From contig JAMKCF010000019.1 of NCBI GenBank assembly GCA_023634235.1, positions 10,991,684 through 11,055,683 on the forward strand: a stretch of 64,000 nt of DNA. Reading direction: 5' to 3'. A program made the position numbers and the translations under genes. This document shows positions 19,511 to 32,400 of the stretch, piece after piece. This stretch comes from Pisaster brevispinus. Taxonomy: Eukaryota > Echinodermata > Asteroidea > Forcipulatida > Asteriidae. Within the stretch, counting starts at the first letter, position 1. Each line of letters begins with the position of its first letter. The notes under the pieces were generated by a model. The model ran no database searches. It saw only the letters and a program-made list of their open reading frames with translations, and was not told the origin of the DNA.

Positions 19511-21714
19511 AATTACAAGTCAGAGAGAGATAATTCATGTCCTTTCTGTTTTCACAAACCTTACTAGAATATTGTACACCATTGCATAAAATGTTTTTTA
19601 TATACATTCAACAAACTACAAGTGAATATATACCTTTGCTTTCGATCCAAACTGGAACTTCGCAAGCAAAGTACAGATAGAAAAACACATTTTATAATGT
19701 TGGTAAGTTTTTGCCACAGTTTTGAGCTTGCTTCATTAACTATTGAAAAATGCAGCAAACAATTCCGGCGTGATGGCATGCATGTCTGCAGACAACTTGA
19801 AGATAACATTACATGCCTCGGTGAATAATGTAATATCTGTTATCAGCGGTACATGAGTATCAATACATCCAGGGTCTTCAGTCTGTCTTATTATTCCTGA
19901 TGGCAAGAAGAGATTGAAGATGTAAGTTAAGACGAAGCAGCCGGGAGAAGAAACACAACCCCCCTTAGCAAATGATGACTCATCCAACCCAACCCACCCC
20001 CACAAACACCTCGGCACGAGATGACCAAGATTTCATCTACTGTGCCTCCAAGGTACTCATTAGTTAAATTATTGAAATGTCAGGAAGTGGAGTTGTCTGA
20101 GAGGTGACTTCCGTCTCCTAACGCCGTCGATGCTGAAACACTTGTAGAGATTTACCTGTCTGTGAATTTTAATATTCACAGAGCTTTTGTTGACAGACAT
20201 TTAGGGCCACCTTATGTAGAAAGATTAAGGTCCAGGAGTAGTTGATGTCTTTTCAAGACTGTAAGATTTGTTGGGTGAAAATTCGTTTTAAACATATTTA
20301 TAATATACATTTTTTATGTCCATCACGAGTGAGTAACATTGGTTGTAAATGCATTTTGCTCCAAATCCAGTTAGCCTTAATGGAGCATTTTGTCATGGAG
20401 TATTTTTCTTTATTGTCATTGGGATTGGCATTAATGTAATAATGTAATAACTGACTGGTTGTCAAGGTGATATTTTATTACTGATATAATTATCCAATAT
20501 TTGTTACTAATCAAATTAAAACTGAGAGTAATTACCTTCATTATGATGGTTTGAGAGGGCCCTAACTAAATTACCCTTTGTATGGCGGGGTGAGTGGAAA
20601 TGTCCCAAGCTCTACTTTTGAATGCTGCTATTATCTAAACAGCCCATAAATGCTCGTTGAGGTATGGGGTGGGGGCACAATAATTGAAAGATGTTCCTAA
20701 ATTGAACTGACTTTGTAATTTTGAGATACTGTATACCTTACTGGCCATTCCCCTGAGCCATCTATTGTAATTTCTCCAGAATCAACAGTAGCAATCCTCC
20801 CACATGCATAAGCTCAACCAAAGCCTTGGCATCAATTCCCCCCTCCCCACATCCCCGGACAGGTATTGGTCTACCCTCACATTTCTCCCTCCCCAACCCC
20901 TTTGAAGATTCATCGGAGGACCCCACCTCACCAAATCCATTTTAAAGTAAAATTCTCACCCCAGAGACACATGAAGATTATTTAGTGTGTCTTTTCCTTG
21001 TTTTAAAATAAAGTAATATCCCCCTGAAAATATTTCCCTACCCTTTCCCGGACCTGCACGAATCAAACTTGTGCTGTCTCCTCTTCAAGTTGAGACACGT
21101 TTTGTCATGCTCTTCTATGCCTGGATGATTATGGTACTTGTGATCTGAATTTATGGTATAAAGAGAGAATCCAACACTACTGCGTCATACCAAATGTTTG
21201 ACATCATCACTCATTATTTCAGAGACCACTAATTAAAGTCAGCTTTAATCACTGACGCAGTGTCTTACCTTCGTTAATTGCGTATCATCACAACACTTTA
21301 CAGTAATCATCCCAATTTCCTGCTGTTAGCGCTGCTGTATTCAAACCTGACCTTTCATCCTCCTTCAATACAAATATTTGCCATCTTTAAGACATTCTTA
21401 AGATTGTTAAGGCCTGAGCTTTACATGAATGAGTTCATGTGATTTAAATGTGTGATAAGCACTGTGTAGATGATGTAACTTCTGACGTCATGGCGAAACA
21501 TTTAAGTTTCTACCCCCCAGTGTGTGTGCACACGCATTGTTTTGAATAATGGGTTTTCTCTATTTTACCTGTATATGCTTATTGAACCCCTCACATGTTT
21601 GCCTGTATATTATAACTGGTAAAAGTTTCATTTCTCTGTAGCCACTTTAATTCACATAGAGTCTACTCTGTCTTTTATAGTTAAATATCGAACCTACTCA
21701 CATTGTACTTAATA
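19511..21714 (+). other. No recognised gene
   Basis: Only short open frames without recognised motifs. A C-rich stretch is at about 20830-20950. Confidence 0.4.
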
Positions 21715-21900
21715 ATGTTTGTCCATTTGTGTTTTTGTTTGTCCGGGCGTACCCACCACAAGCTTTGGCTTTTCTGGCTATGCCCCCATTTCCAATTCTC
21801 CTCTTACTGTTCTTTATTATTGTTACGAAGATTTGATTCGTTTTTCTCTGTTGGAGTGAAAATAAATGTCTTGAAATGAAAATAAATAAATTTGGATTTG
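21715..21900 (+). mobile_element. Possible LINE 3' UTR end
   Basis: TTGTCCGGGCGTACCCACC, then CCCCCATTTCCAATTCTCC, TTCTTTATTATTGTTACGAAG and an A-rich end AATAAATGTCTTGAAATG followed by AAAATAAATAAA. This resembles a retroposon 3' end but no coding domain supports it. Confidence 0.3.
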
Positions 21901-22783
21901 GAGTGATGTCACAGGTCAAATTTATTGTTTTTGAATTATGTAACCTTTGGGATCATTCCTTAAGTCAAATACATGCAAAACAAGAATTGCGGGCATACAA
22001 TAACAGCAGGTTTCAATAAAAGGGTGGTTTAAACAGATGTAAACAAGAGGCACATGGTCTGTAATCAGGTATTATTTAGTTTGAACAATTGAAGACGTCT
22101 GTACGTTATAATTTCTTCAGCAACACTAGTTGAAGAATGCACTATATATCCAGAAATAAACTTTCTTTTTAAATTAAGTTATAAATGTGGGAATACATGG
22201 GATGCATGTTTGTTTTGGCTCAAGGTATTTCACAATCCATCACCAAATGATGGTGCTATTCGCTCGCCTAGGTTGTAGTGATGAACTTGTAATCATTCAC
22301 AAACTGTATTCTGTGACTGCAGTTCGGGAATTTAAGCGAGTCTGATGAGACAGCGCCCTCTTTTGATGAAGGATTGTGAAATACATGACAGGAGGGTCTT
22401 GAACCAAGACTACAGGCTTATTAGCCAAGGTTTATGTGTACCTGAAATCAAGCGTTGCACTTTGATCATAATGGGATATGCATCCTTCAAGGACTGTGAA
22501 GGTATCTTAACTCAACCATTGCACTTTGACGCATCAAAGACTGTTTGCATCTCAAGTCAAGTGTTGTACTTTCACTAAGGTCAAGGTATCATCACTAATG
22601 AGATCTTGAGAAGATGAGTTAAGGAGATTGTTTTCTGCATCATGCAACCCTCAAACCAATCAAGATATGTCCCCTGGTGATCTTGACTTTGACAAGAAAA
22701 TATATTGCAACTTACCTTCTGAGTAAACAGGATTTATGCACTTCAATATCAATTTGTGGAATTTACCCAAATGTCTGAACTAG

Positions 22784-22980
22784 CAGAGCTGTCAACTCTC
22801 CCTGATTCTGCAGAAAGTTTCCTGAAAATAAACCAATCTTTCCATGTTCTGATGAACAAATTTGAAAATCTCCCAGGTTTTGGAATCTTTGTTCCTATTA
22901 TGTTGAGTGTAATTCTGAATATCTCCCTGATTTTTGTACAAAATCTCCCTGATTGCAAGATGCGGATGTTGGCAGCTCTG
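22784..22980 (+). mobile_element. MITE with CAGAGCTG ends, copy 1
   Basis: Terminal inverted repeats CAGAGCTGTCAAC and GTTGGCAGCTCTG. Internal blocks AGAAAGTTTCCTGAAAATAA and AATCTCCCTGATTGCAAGATG are shared with 48214-48409. It is flanked by AACTAG and TACTAG (5 of 6). The CAG...CTG ends are hAT-like but the flank is shorter than the usual 8 bp. The open frames inside on both strands are by-products. Confidence 0.75.
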
Positions 22981-22986
22981 TACTAG

Positions 22987-24283
22987 TAATCATGATTAAA
23001 ACTGCATCTATAGCAATACAGAATAAATTCTGCAAAGTATTAAGTTACTTTTTTGTTTGTAACAGCAATTTCTCTCACTGGATGTTTCGCATGTAGTGAC
23101 CATAGAGGTTATAAAGTTTATGTACGATTATTAACACGTGTAAATCCACAATATTTGAAAACATTTGACAAATTCGTTTTCAAAGATTTGATTTCAACAG
23201 TGTAACCCAATTGTTTAAGTTTAACTCGGTAATGAAATTAGCAGTTTTTGAGCATGAACTTGTTTTTGACTGTGTTTAATTACAAAATGAGATCTTAATT
23301 TGCAAAAATGTCAATGCATAATGTCAGCCAGTTGCCTCAGCCGATTATCAGTAACCCACATCTTGATATGTGCAATCAACCTGCAGTGGTGTTTTATTCA
23401 ATAACAAAACCATCACGATCACATGATCCAAGAATGAGGAGCAGGAGAAATCTCATGAATATCTTAATGACCATCAACCAATCAGGCATCAGGATGTCCA
23501 GTGATCCTGAAGGAGTGTCGTGAATATTCATTTACCCAGCATCATTGCTGTAGTCAAGCAAGTTCATCTGTGGGATGATAGGAACTTATGCAGCCCAAGG
23601 GGCCTAAGGGTTTTACATAACATCAATATTAATGTCAGTGAATGAGGCGCTTCATCGTTAACGTCTTAGATTGCATCTGATATTGTCTTTGGCGGTGGAG
23701 ATTGCCTTGAGACATCTCGGATATCAAGAATTCATAAAGAGCAATGCAATTAAATCTTGTGTTTTGTTTGTCAATAATGAACTGGAATATGGGCTGCTCA
23801 TGATCTACTATGAAGTGATCGATGCTGCAAGCAGCTGTCTAGGCTGCAGTGAAAGAGCTGAAGGATTACAATTTCTCATAAGAGAGAGAGGTTTTGAAAA
23901 GGAATCAGTGTAATGGTAAAAATGGCAACAATGCTCTCTCTCTCCCCAATGTCCCCAATGTACTTGTAATATCAACTAAATCATCCTATGATTTTAATCC
24001 CAGCTAATTTAGTTGGCACATTGAAAAGGAAGAAACCTAGGTATTCCTCTCTTAAAATAACCTGTTAAAATCATTCATGAAGAACATTATAATAAACTGA
24101 ACTAAGCTGAATTTATTGCCAACTTATAGCTTTATCCAACATCGATTGTTAACAAAGTGAAGAAAGTACACTCAAAAGTGACACTCGGAAAAGTAGAGGT
24201 GAATAAACAGCATAATGAAATAGACAACTATGAGTAATGGCAAACACTTCATGTTAAATTCACCATTAAGCTCTGATGTTCTT
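22987..24283 (+). other. No recognised gene
   Basis: Short open frames (for example 23308-23523 and 23671-23913) show no motif I recognise and no flanking splice pattern that I could defend. Confidence 0.4.
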
Positions 24284-24475
24284 AGACCTTGTCACACAAG
24301 GCAATTCTTACAGTCAACTTGAAGTTGACCAACTCCACTGTATGTAAAAGGAACACTTCAGTAGCTCAAGAGATATTTTTCCAACAGTGTTTCACAATTC
24401 CCCCCAAAAAATGTAGTGTAAATTTAAAAGTGATGGTTTTTCCTTTGAGATTGCCCGGAACTAGTTGTTCTCAGA
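24284..24475 (-). mobile_element. MITE family F, degenerate copy
   Basis: AGACCTTGTCACACAAGGCAA at the left, then GGAACACTTCAGTAGC and TTCCCCCCAAAAAATG, the same order as 38829-39020 and the reverse of 50224-50399. The right terminal repeat is not recognisable. Confidence 0.55.
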
Positions 24476-24949
24476 ACTAAGATTTCTTAAGCTACATCCA
24501 TTGATGCATGACTTGAGATGTCTAGAATATTGACAAGTCAATCTAAACGTGATGAGACTTGCTGGAGCATGGCAATACAGAGTAAAGTTAGAAGTAGTTG
24601 ACGTTGACTGAACATACTGAATTACAGGAACTTGGTGCCGAATGTCAGGATCGTCCAGGTATTACATTACTGACTCTAAGCCTTTTACCCTCTCTTGATT
24701 GAACTCTGGATTTAAAAGGAACATCTTAACAATAACAAGACATTCAATCTCTTCTTATAATGGATTTTTGATCGTGTTTTTGGAGGCAAATTCAGTAACG
24801 GTCAATTTTAATGCCAAGGAGTGATTGAAGAAAACGTTTGGTAGTATTTAAGATAACACTGCAGACTCCGATCTGTGAAGCACTAGAAAAATGTCCTTGT
24901 CAGGCAAGATACTTTGTTCCTTTGAGGGCACTTTGTTCAAGCTCTATGG

Positions 24950-25050
24950 GAGAAATTTGAGTTTCTACTGGAGCATTTCAAGGGGTAGCAAGGCAATGAC
25001 CAGGGGTATGGAGGCAATTGCCTCTGTTGCCTCCATGAACTAGCAGGACT
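24950..25050 (-). repeat. GAGGCAATTGCCTC family copy
   Basis: Contains the perfect palindrome at 25011-25024 with GGCAATGACCAGGG before it, the reverse of the 45190-45275 copy. Confidence 0.6.
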
Positions 25051-25511
25051 GGGTTGTTTTCTCTGCATTTATTTATTTAAATGCATGTTTTGCTGTATAC
25101 AATAAATGGTAGAGTCACTCTGCTGTGAACACAGATATCAGAAATCTGTTCATCTGGAAGACTTTTGTGACTTGATAGGTTGAGATCTGATACTGATAAC
25201 AATATGTTTATATTTTATCAGTTTTGTCTGTAACATTTGAATCAAGGCCATTTTAAATTTCCTTTGTGTGGGACAATAGTTTTTTGTCTTTCCATCTATC
25301 TATCTTTGTATTTAGAGGGCTCTTTAAGCATTTTACGCACCCCTGTTCATCAGGCCCTAAGCATTCCTGAAAATGATCTCAACTCCTTAGGAGTATGCAG
25401 TACTGGCAGCCAACTTGGCTCACAGGTTGCTAATCATTCCCACCAACAATCTCTACCCTCTCAGGTACCAATTTACTCCTTGGTGGTGAGAAGCAATTTT
25501 AGTTAAAGATC

Positions 25512-25592
25512 TTGCTCAAGGACACAAGTGTCAAGACCAAGATTCAACCCACACTCTGATGAATTTGCCACCGGAACTTGAGTTCAATTCAC
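25512..25592 (-). mobile_element. SINE family A head fragment
   Basis: GGACACAAGTGTCAAGACC followed by AACCCACACTCTG is the reverse complement of the CAGAGTGTGGGTT...ACACTTGTGTCC section of family A. Confidence 0.5.
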
Positions 25593-25607
25593 TTGATTAT
25601 TGTGGTC

Positions 25608-25750
25608 TTTAAAAGAGGCAATGCCATTTTAAAATTTGCCATTTTAAAACTTGCAAAACGCGCTTCCATTGGAAAATCTTAAAGTCCCTAGGAATATTTT
25701 GTAGGGGCATCAAGGCCAATGCATCAGAATCCATGGCCTCCGTGGCCCCA
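25608..25750 (+). repeat. Dispersed repeat, family G, copy 2
   Basis: See the copy at 9040-9222; the shared blocks are GAGGCAATGCCATTTT, CCATTGGAAAATCT, GGGGCATCAAGGCCAA and CCATGGCCTCCGTGG. Confidence 0.6.
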
Positions 25751-27155
25751 ATGTAACTCCAGAACTGTTATTAGAACTAGATTATCCCGGTATTGCATCC
25801 ATAATTTTGTTGTATTTCTACACTTTCTCATTACTAACTTCTCTTTGTGCAGTTACCCCATGTGCTGATGAGAAATATAGAATTGATATTTCCCAAACTG
25901 CTATGAAATTGTTCAGTTATTGCGCAGCATTCCATATCCTGGATCCCAGGAGTGCATGATGTAATGTAATAAGCCATTGCCCGTGGCATCTTGGTGTAAC
26001 AGGAGTAACCGCAGAGAAAGGATGGACTCGATGGAGTAACACTGTATACTCGGCACAAACAAACTCTATCTTTACCATCACAAACTGTATCGTACAACTC
26101 CATCACTCCATGTTATTGGCCCCAATTCTTACACAGGATGAAAGGAACTGCCCAATCTCATTAAGAACATTGGATTTAATCTTCGCATCACAATCGCCAA
26201 ACATTTGTCGCTCGAGGTGGGAGGGACAACTTGATGCAAGTTCTAAACTCAAGGCGATGTGTTGTCAATGTTGAATGTAAGGGTGTTGTGTGGAAGGTAG
26301 ACTATAATGTCTAGCTCCGAGGGGGATTTGACCAAGTTCCATTTCTGTTTCTTGTTTGGCGTAATCCGTGTTAAGAATTACGACACTTTCTAGGTCAGAA
26401 ACAGCCCTCTGGCTACAATGTTGTTTGCAATTTTTATTGTGGCTGCTTCGTGCTATTGCATGTGGGAATACCGAGCTTACATTTAAAGTAGGAGTCAATG
26501 GTGTTTTATTTATTTATTTATTTATTCATTTATTACAAAAACAACAAACATTTGATTTGAAAGATGATATCTCCTACATTTATCATTTGTGTGAGGTCGT
26601 TACAAAGTTCCCCCATGGCATCGATTTGTCAACCTATTTTTTATTGTTAGACATTGTGCCTTCTTATAGTGACTTTTGAGGGAAGTGGTTTCATGTGAAA
26701 TGTGTCATTAGGTCATAAAATAATGTTTTAATTCCTTTTTTTCTGTTTCTTTTTTTAATTCTCTAATTGAAGATCGAATTGGTAAAAAAAAACAAGGAAA
26801 TATTCCTTTCATGTATAATGTCTGATATAGTGTACTGTTAAAGGGAAAGTATTTATTTAAATACACATTTATTTTGGGGGAAGATCAAATTTATTCTCAT
26901 CCTCTAGTTTCCAATAAACTTCAAGAAATTTGGTGGTCAAATTTTTCTGTGATTTGTTTTGTATGGGATTGTGTGCAAGGCTTATATTGGTTTGTTTTGA
27001 TTGCGAACTTACAATAAGCAATAGTGAATTGTGGCGTCTTCAAATGCTATTTCCTTGACTTTGACATTATTTCATATGAAGTTTAGAATCAGTGAACTTT
27101 CAGATGCAAAGTTATTATATAATATTTTCTGTTACATTGCAGCTTAATTTTCTCC
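25751..27155 (+). other. No recognised gene; (ATTT)n near 26505
   Basis: TTTATTTATTTATTTATTTA simple repeat at about 26504-26533. Open frames on either side show no motif I can name. Confidence 0.45.
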
Positions 27156-27312
27156 AAATAGACCCCTTGCACATGACGTCACAAGACCCAAACAGCGCCC
27201 TCACAGATGTCAATGAAGACCTATCATTGGCTGAGAGATGTGCGCGGTGCATATGTGTGAACGTATCCATTGCTGGACCTCATCAATGGCGGCCAATGTA
27301 AGGGGTCTATTT
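27156..27312. mobile_element. MITE with AAATAGACCCCTT terminal repeats (157 bp)
   Basis: Left end AAATAGACCCCTTGCA, right end TGTAAGGGGTCTATTT. The internal part has TGACGTCACAAG and ATCATTGGCTGAGAG. A longer diverged copy is at 43399-43530 and a head fragment at 46855-46930. If the TA inside the ends is the target, a Tc1/mariner relative is possible (inference). Confidence 0.8.
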
Positions 27313-27384
27313 CAACTGGATGAAACACACATGTTTATTGATAAGTTAGCCAAAATGCAACAAATAGTTAGGCTCCAATAAGAC

Positions 27385-27460
27385 ACTTCATTTATGTAGG
27401 TCAGATGTAGGTTATTTTAGAGGTCATTTATGTAGGTCAGATGTAGGTGTTGCTGGAGGT
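27385..27460 (+). repeat. 36-bp direct duplication
   Basis: TTTATGTAGGTCAGATGTAGG occurs at 27391 and 27427, with AGGTCAT separating the units. Confidence 0.8.
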
Positions 27461-28587
27461 CATAAGGCAGATTTCATATATTCAGATTTGGTCTAGGGAG
27501 TCCCATGCCCCCTTTTCCCCACAGTTGAATGTCACAACCATCCATTTAGCTCACCGCCATGCTTGAGTTCCAGTTGTTAGGGTTACCATTATCTCTCAGC
27601 CTAACTCACTGTGATGCTTGAACTTGAATGACACTTATTTAAAGATGCTGTTAGAATGAGGATAGTGGTCTACATTAAGCCATTCACCAGCGTCTGTAAT
27701 TACAGTCAGAAGGTAACCGGACAACCATAATGGATACCACTGACTGGTTACTTACAATCAAGGTGTACTTTATGCAGAGTTCACTGCGACCCCTTGCTGG
27801 GATTACTCGACAAAAGATGTCCATTCTTACAGATTTGGTTCATTGAGGGTAATGAGCATGAATTGCTACCAAGAGATTCTTCACTTACAGCCCTCTGCAG
27901 TGGGTTTATCTGGAGGCTTATTACAAATTCAGAGTTGTATGCATTCATTCACTGCAGTAACTCTAGATATCTTTATTTGTGTTTTAGCCGTTGTCATACT
28001 ACTGTATGATGAAGGCCTCGACATGATGTTAACAAATGTCTGTTTTTCTAGCTAGATTGTACAAAAATTGCCCGATTACTTTTTTGCGTATTTCTCCATC
28101 TCTTTTACTGGCATCCCCATCCTTTCTCTATGCAACCCCTAACTCTTTTTTCCAAATTGTGTCCAGAATGGCTTTTTTTACTCCAAGTGTCATCTGTACT
28201 ACAGCAGATTTGTCCAGCCCAGCTTCATGTTCTACTTTAATCTCTTGCATTCTGGTTTTCCCCCTCTAATGTCTTGTTTTCCTGTCTTTGTGTCATTATA
28301 AGGCACTACAAACCAATAACGAAGATATTATGTGCATTAATATGTATAAAACATAAAGAAACTCAAGTCAACTAGATACATTTCATTAGTATGGAAGGAA
28401 AGAGGACTCAATAAAGTGCAAAGGCTTGTTGAATCATTCCACAGCGAAAAGGGATACTCATAAAATGTATGCAGACCAACTTGTAATCAACTGTTTTGAA
28501 AACACTATCATGTGTCTTTTGCAACTTAAAATATTGAAAGTCACTTGTGGGGATACTGTTGTGGGTAAAACCTCAGATGTTTAGACT

Positions 28588-28712
28588 TAAGGCCGCATCG
28601 GAATCAAGCGACTACGGCTACAGGTATCTATCACTGTTGAGTGATGGACTTTTCAGCAATCCAGCCATAGCCACTTCCCAAATCCGTCAATTGGGACACA
28701 GCCCTAACATTT
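28588..28712. repeat. Possible MITE with diverged terminal repeats
   Basis: Left AAGGCCGCATCGGAATCA...ACTACGGCTAC and right CCATAGCC...TTGGGACACAGCCCT are imperfect reverse complements. I have no second copy in the window. Confidence 0.4.
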
Positions 28713-30699
28713 GTGTTCCTCAGCCAGGTCATTGCCTCTTTCTTTAGCTTCTAAGAAGAGATTTATTCTGAAATCTGAGTTCAGTGGCACAAAATATGTC
28801 TTCATGTTACTGAAGGAGTGTAGCAAAGTACAAATGTAACTCATTGTGCTGCCTGGCCCATACACACCTGTTTGCCTTTGTTTTATTAGACTTTGTATCA
28901 ATTATGACACCTGTACTCATTTACCTGGACTCAATTCCATAAGGACTTTCATTTTGCAGAATCTTTGTTCTGGGTGTGATAATTCTTCTTCTCAATTTTT
29001 ACATTAGCATTTAATATCAGTTGTGATTTTTAGTAATCAATGATGTCATCATGATGATGTCATGTCCTGTTTGTGAGAATAATTCCAGTCAGACAGTTGT
29101 TTACGATTAGTCAGAGATGGTATTTGTAAACTTGATCAGATGATTATTACAAACAATGCCAAGCTAGCAACCTTGACAGGGAGTCACGAAAGACTGGCTT
29201 CGGGTTTTTTGTGGGGAAAGATCCGTGTAGTTAGGAGCCATAAAAGCAATCAACCCTATTGTCCTCTCTGAACAAGCAACATTTTCCAAACCCATGACCC
29301 TGCCAACAGGATTAGCAAAAGTACATATTATTCTATGAGTTGAAGTTGAGCAAAGATTCGGACAGTTCTAATCCTCTTCATTTGTAGAAACATCCCCTTG
29401 AAGTTCAAGGAACTGTAGTTTGAAGTTGAGGTTAAGGTAAGGCTTTCTGATGTGGCCAACATTGGACTCCCTTTATCCTCACTATAAACCCTCTATATGG
29501 TTGTTAGCCATCAACAAATGACAGTGACAGTTTTAATGACTGGACCCACATGGAAGAAAAGCTCTTCCAAAGTAAGATTGTTGACGACGTTTCCCATTGG
29601 AAACCCTTAAGTGGCACTGTGTATAGGAAGCCTATGAATTGAGGTATTGGTGCACAGTGGACGATTGTTAAGTGCACTCTACTGATTAAGATATCATTCA
29701 AGATCGGATTGTTGACGGGGAGACCAACTTCCCAATTCTTAGTTGACAGTTTCACACGTTTCCTTCCGCCTTTGGCACATCACACAAGTCCAGTCGCCAG
29801 AATGTAAACCACTTGTAAATAAATTGAGCAGTGGTCCGTACCATGTCCCCGTCAACTGTCAAAAATGTGAAATGAAGCAGAGAAACACATAGAGCAAGAT
29901 TCAGATAAAGTACGTAGAGTAAATCAACGAGGGTAACTTTTTGAAAGTGGCACCAAAAGTCTGCCATCCTCCGCGCAGTGTGCAGCAGTGGATTGTGTTA
30001 AATAAACACTGTTTGTTTTTCTCACGCCGCAGGCCCACCCAGGCTCACGGTTCAAACCATCCATCGGTTTCCTTTTATCTCAAAGTCACAATTGGGAGTG
30101 ATTTGCATGAGTGGTTATATAGCAGTTGCCTGACACAGGACTACTGATACCATAACCGCCGGTAACAACTGAATGACGTATTTCAAGGGGTGTTAGCTTT
30201 TGTTTAATGTCCATGTCAGTATATGAATGGCTTTACTTGGACCAACTACTCCCTTGCTTTAATTATAATGGTAACTTGGACCCAGTCAGATTTTGTGGAT
30301 CAAGGTTGTCCTGGTTGTATTTGATTAACGTCTATTCAGGTGGACTTGTAGTGGACAACTGTAGACATCAGTCATACAAACCTTAATACTCACCATGTAA
30401 ATGTAACCATTTACAAGCAATATGAGCCTATAGCGCCAAGCTACCAATAACTAAACCCAATTACTTATGAGGTCTTTTCATGAACTATACAGTAGGACAA
30501 ACAAAACAATTGATTTTTAGGATAAATGACGTATTCGTAACCATTGCAGATGCTGTCTGCAATCTGGTGTCAAATCAAGAGAAATTTAGGCATGGTACGT
30601 TTTACCAGTTCTATAAATACTGGAAGCAGCCTGCACAAAGTGCAGGACAGTAAATAAAGCTACAATTTCGACTCGGAAATGGCACAGCAGTCTTCTGGC
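28713..30699 (+). other. No recognised gene
   Basis: Two adjacent minus-strand open frames (29504-29755 and 29752-29967) overlap by one codon but show no known domain and no splice context that I trust. A GATGTCATCATGATGATGTC duplication is at about 29042-29065. Confidence 0.4.
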
Positions 30700-30860
30700 C
30701 TTCATCATGGTCTGGCATCTTGATTTTCTCCCATTCAAATCAATGTAACCAAACTGAGGCTGGAAGGAGAATCAGTCTGGTTCCTTTTTGTACAATGAGT
30801 ACTAGCACTCATTACTGTTATTGGATACAAGAAACATGACCAAGAATGTGACAGGATAAT
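30700..30860 (-). repeat. Dispersed repeat, family E, copy 2
   Basis: CATCTTGATTTTCTCCCATT and GTAACCAAACTGAGGCT, then CATTACTGTTATTGGATAC: the reverse complement of 18171-18320. Confidence 0.65.
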
Positions 30861-31999
30861 AATGGTCCAAAGTCTATGGCTTCACCATACTCCTATAGAA
30901 AAGGGATTACAGTGAGCCAATCATGGACTCATTTTACTGACCCATTGAAATTCCTTTTTACTTTCCTAAGCTTCACTTCATGGAATCCAGCCGAGATTTT
31001 TTTCCTGGCTGCTTTTGATTGTTGTTAGAATAAAGAATACAGTAATCCATTCATAGGAGGGAAGAATCCTTTGAAGTTTTCCATTTTGAGCTTTGGAGAA
31101 AGAACAACACACCTTAGGGTTGACTTCTCAGTGACTTTTAGGATATATTGTAGTGGTTTGACGGAGGTGTAGATCCTGTATTATCCTAATCAGTCACCCT
31201 ATCACCTTCCGTCTTACCGTTATCCTAGCCTCAAACCAATCTCAATTCATTCTCCATGCTGGAGTTTGTGGACCACAATCTTGGGCTGAAGTGTAGATCA
31301 TTCAGATGAAAAATAACAGCTCCAGCTTTCTTGTTTGTTTGTCCGTTTATTTTGCATTCTTACCCTCAATAACCCCAAGTATAAATTCCTTTACTTCAGG
31401 ACCTCTTCTAAGGTAATGAATTGGATTGAACAAAATAATGAATGAGAAAGAAACTGAAGGGGATTTTGTTGTAGGTAGTTTTCATGAGTAGATTGCAGGA
31501 ATAGTTGGGGTATACTTTTTGGTTGTAATATGTTTTTATTGTAGGCCTACCTATTTAAAAATTGTTGAGTTAAAAAGGGAAGAAAAGACAACACTTTAAT
31601 GAAATGTGCTGTTCTGTTTTGTACATTTGACATCCACTCTGGCAAAACCTAAAACATCCCTGCATTAACCATTCAGCCATGAGAAGGCCAAAGATTCACC
31701 CAGGGACCAATTTGAGATTTTCATGTCCAAATAGAGAATTTTCTCCAGATTCTGATGGAAAAGGATCATTCTAAAATATTGTTTGCAGCATTGTTCAAAA
31801 TGTTCCAATGCACTGGTTAAATCTCAAAAGAAAAAATTGCCTTGCCCTGACAAGATTGAGGAAACAGGCCTGAAGCAGTTTCTGCAAAACACAACCATTT
31901 TGAATTAGCAAGTTTGCATACTTCTCACTCAGTTTAATAAGAAATCTGACCTTGGTTGAGGAGGGACCTTGTGGCTTTAAGAAAGCTTTGTTCGTAAAT

Positions 32000-32180
32000 A
32001 GAAATTAAACATTGAGGAGGTCTCCTGGAGATTACTTAAAACTGAAGATGGACACTGAGGAGGTCCTGTGAAGATGTCTTAATACTGAAAATGAACACTG
32101 AGGAGGTCCAGGGCGATGTCTTAATAGAGGAGACGGACCGAGGAGGTCTTTGTGGAGGTTTGTTTCAGAATGGACCATGG
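32000..32180 (+). repeat. About 42-bp minisatellite, four copies
   Basis: GAGGAGGTC occurs at 32014, 32057, 32100 and 32140, with GATGTCTTAATA between units. The surrounding 30860-33656 holds no recognised gene. Confidence 0.8.
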
Positions 32181-32334
32181 ATGAAATATAGAGGTCGCCC
32201 ACTGCTAACAATTTACTAACAACAGGTGTTTTTGACACCTGAAAGATCTCTTAATTCCGTCACAAAGTGGACAGAAATCCACTCATGTTTAGTTTGAATT
32301 TTGAGGATGTGTTTGCTTTAATTTGCCACTGGGG

Positions 32335-32400
32335 GATTGTTGTTGTGTGCCTGCATGCATGTGGGGTTGCAGGTTTGCATGCATGTATGCAATCCAATAA
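32335..32400 (+). repeat. TGCATGCA-rich segment
   Basis: CCTGCATGCATGTGGGGTTG and GTTTGCATGCATGTATGCAA form alternating purine-pyrimidine stretches. Confidence 0.5.

Noticed and set aside
22756..22986. Overlapping open frames on both strands around 22.75-22.99 kb
   Set aside because: They coincide with the CAGAGCTG MITE and are a by-product of its composition.
29504..29967. Two adjoining minus-strand frames as a gene
   Set aside because: No domain, no consistent splice sites and no similarity that I can name.
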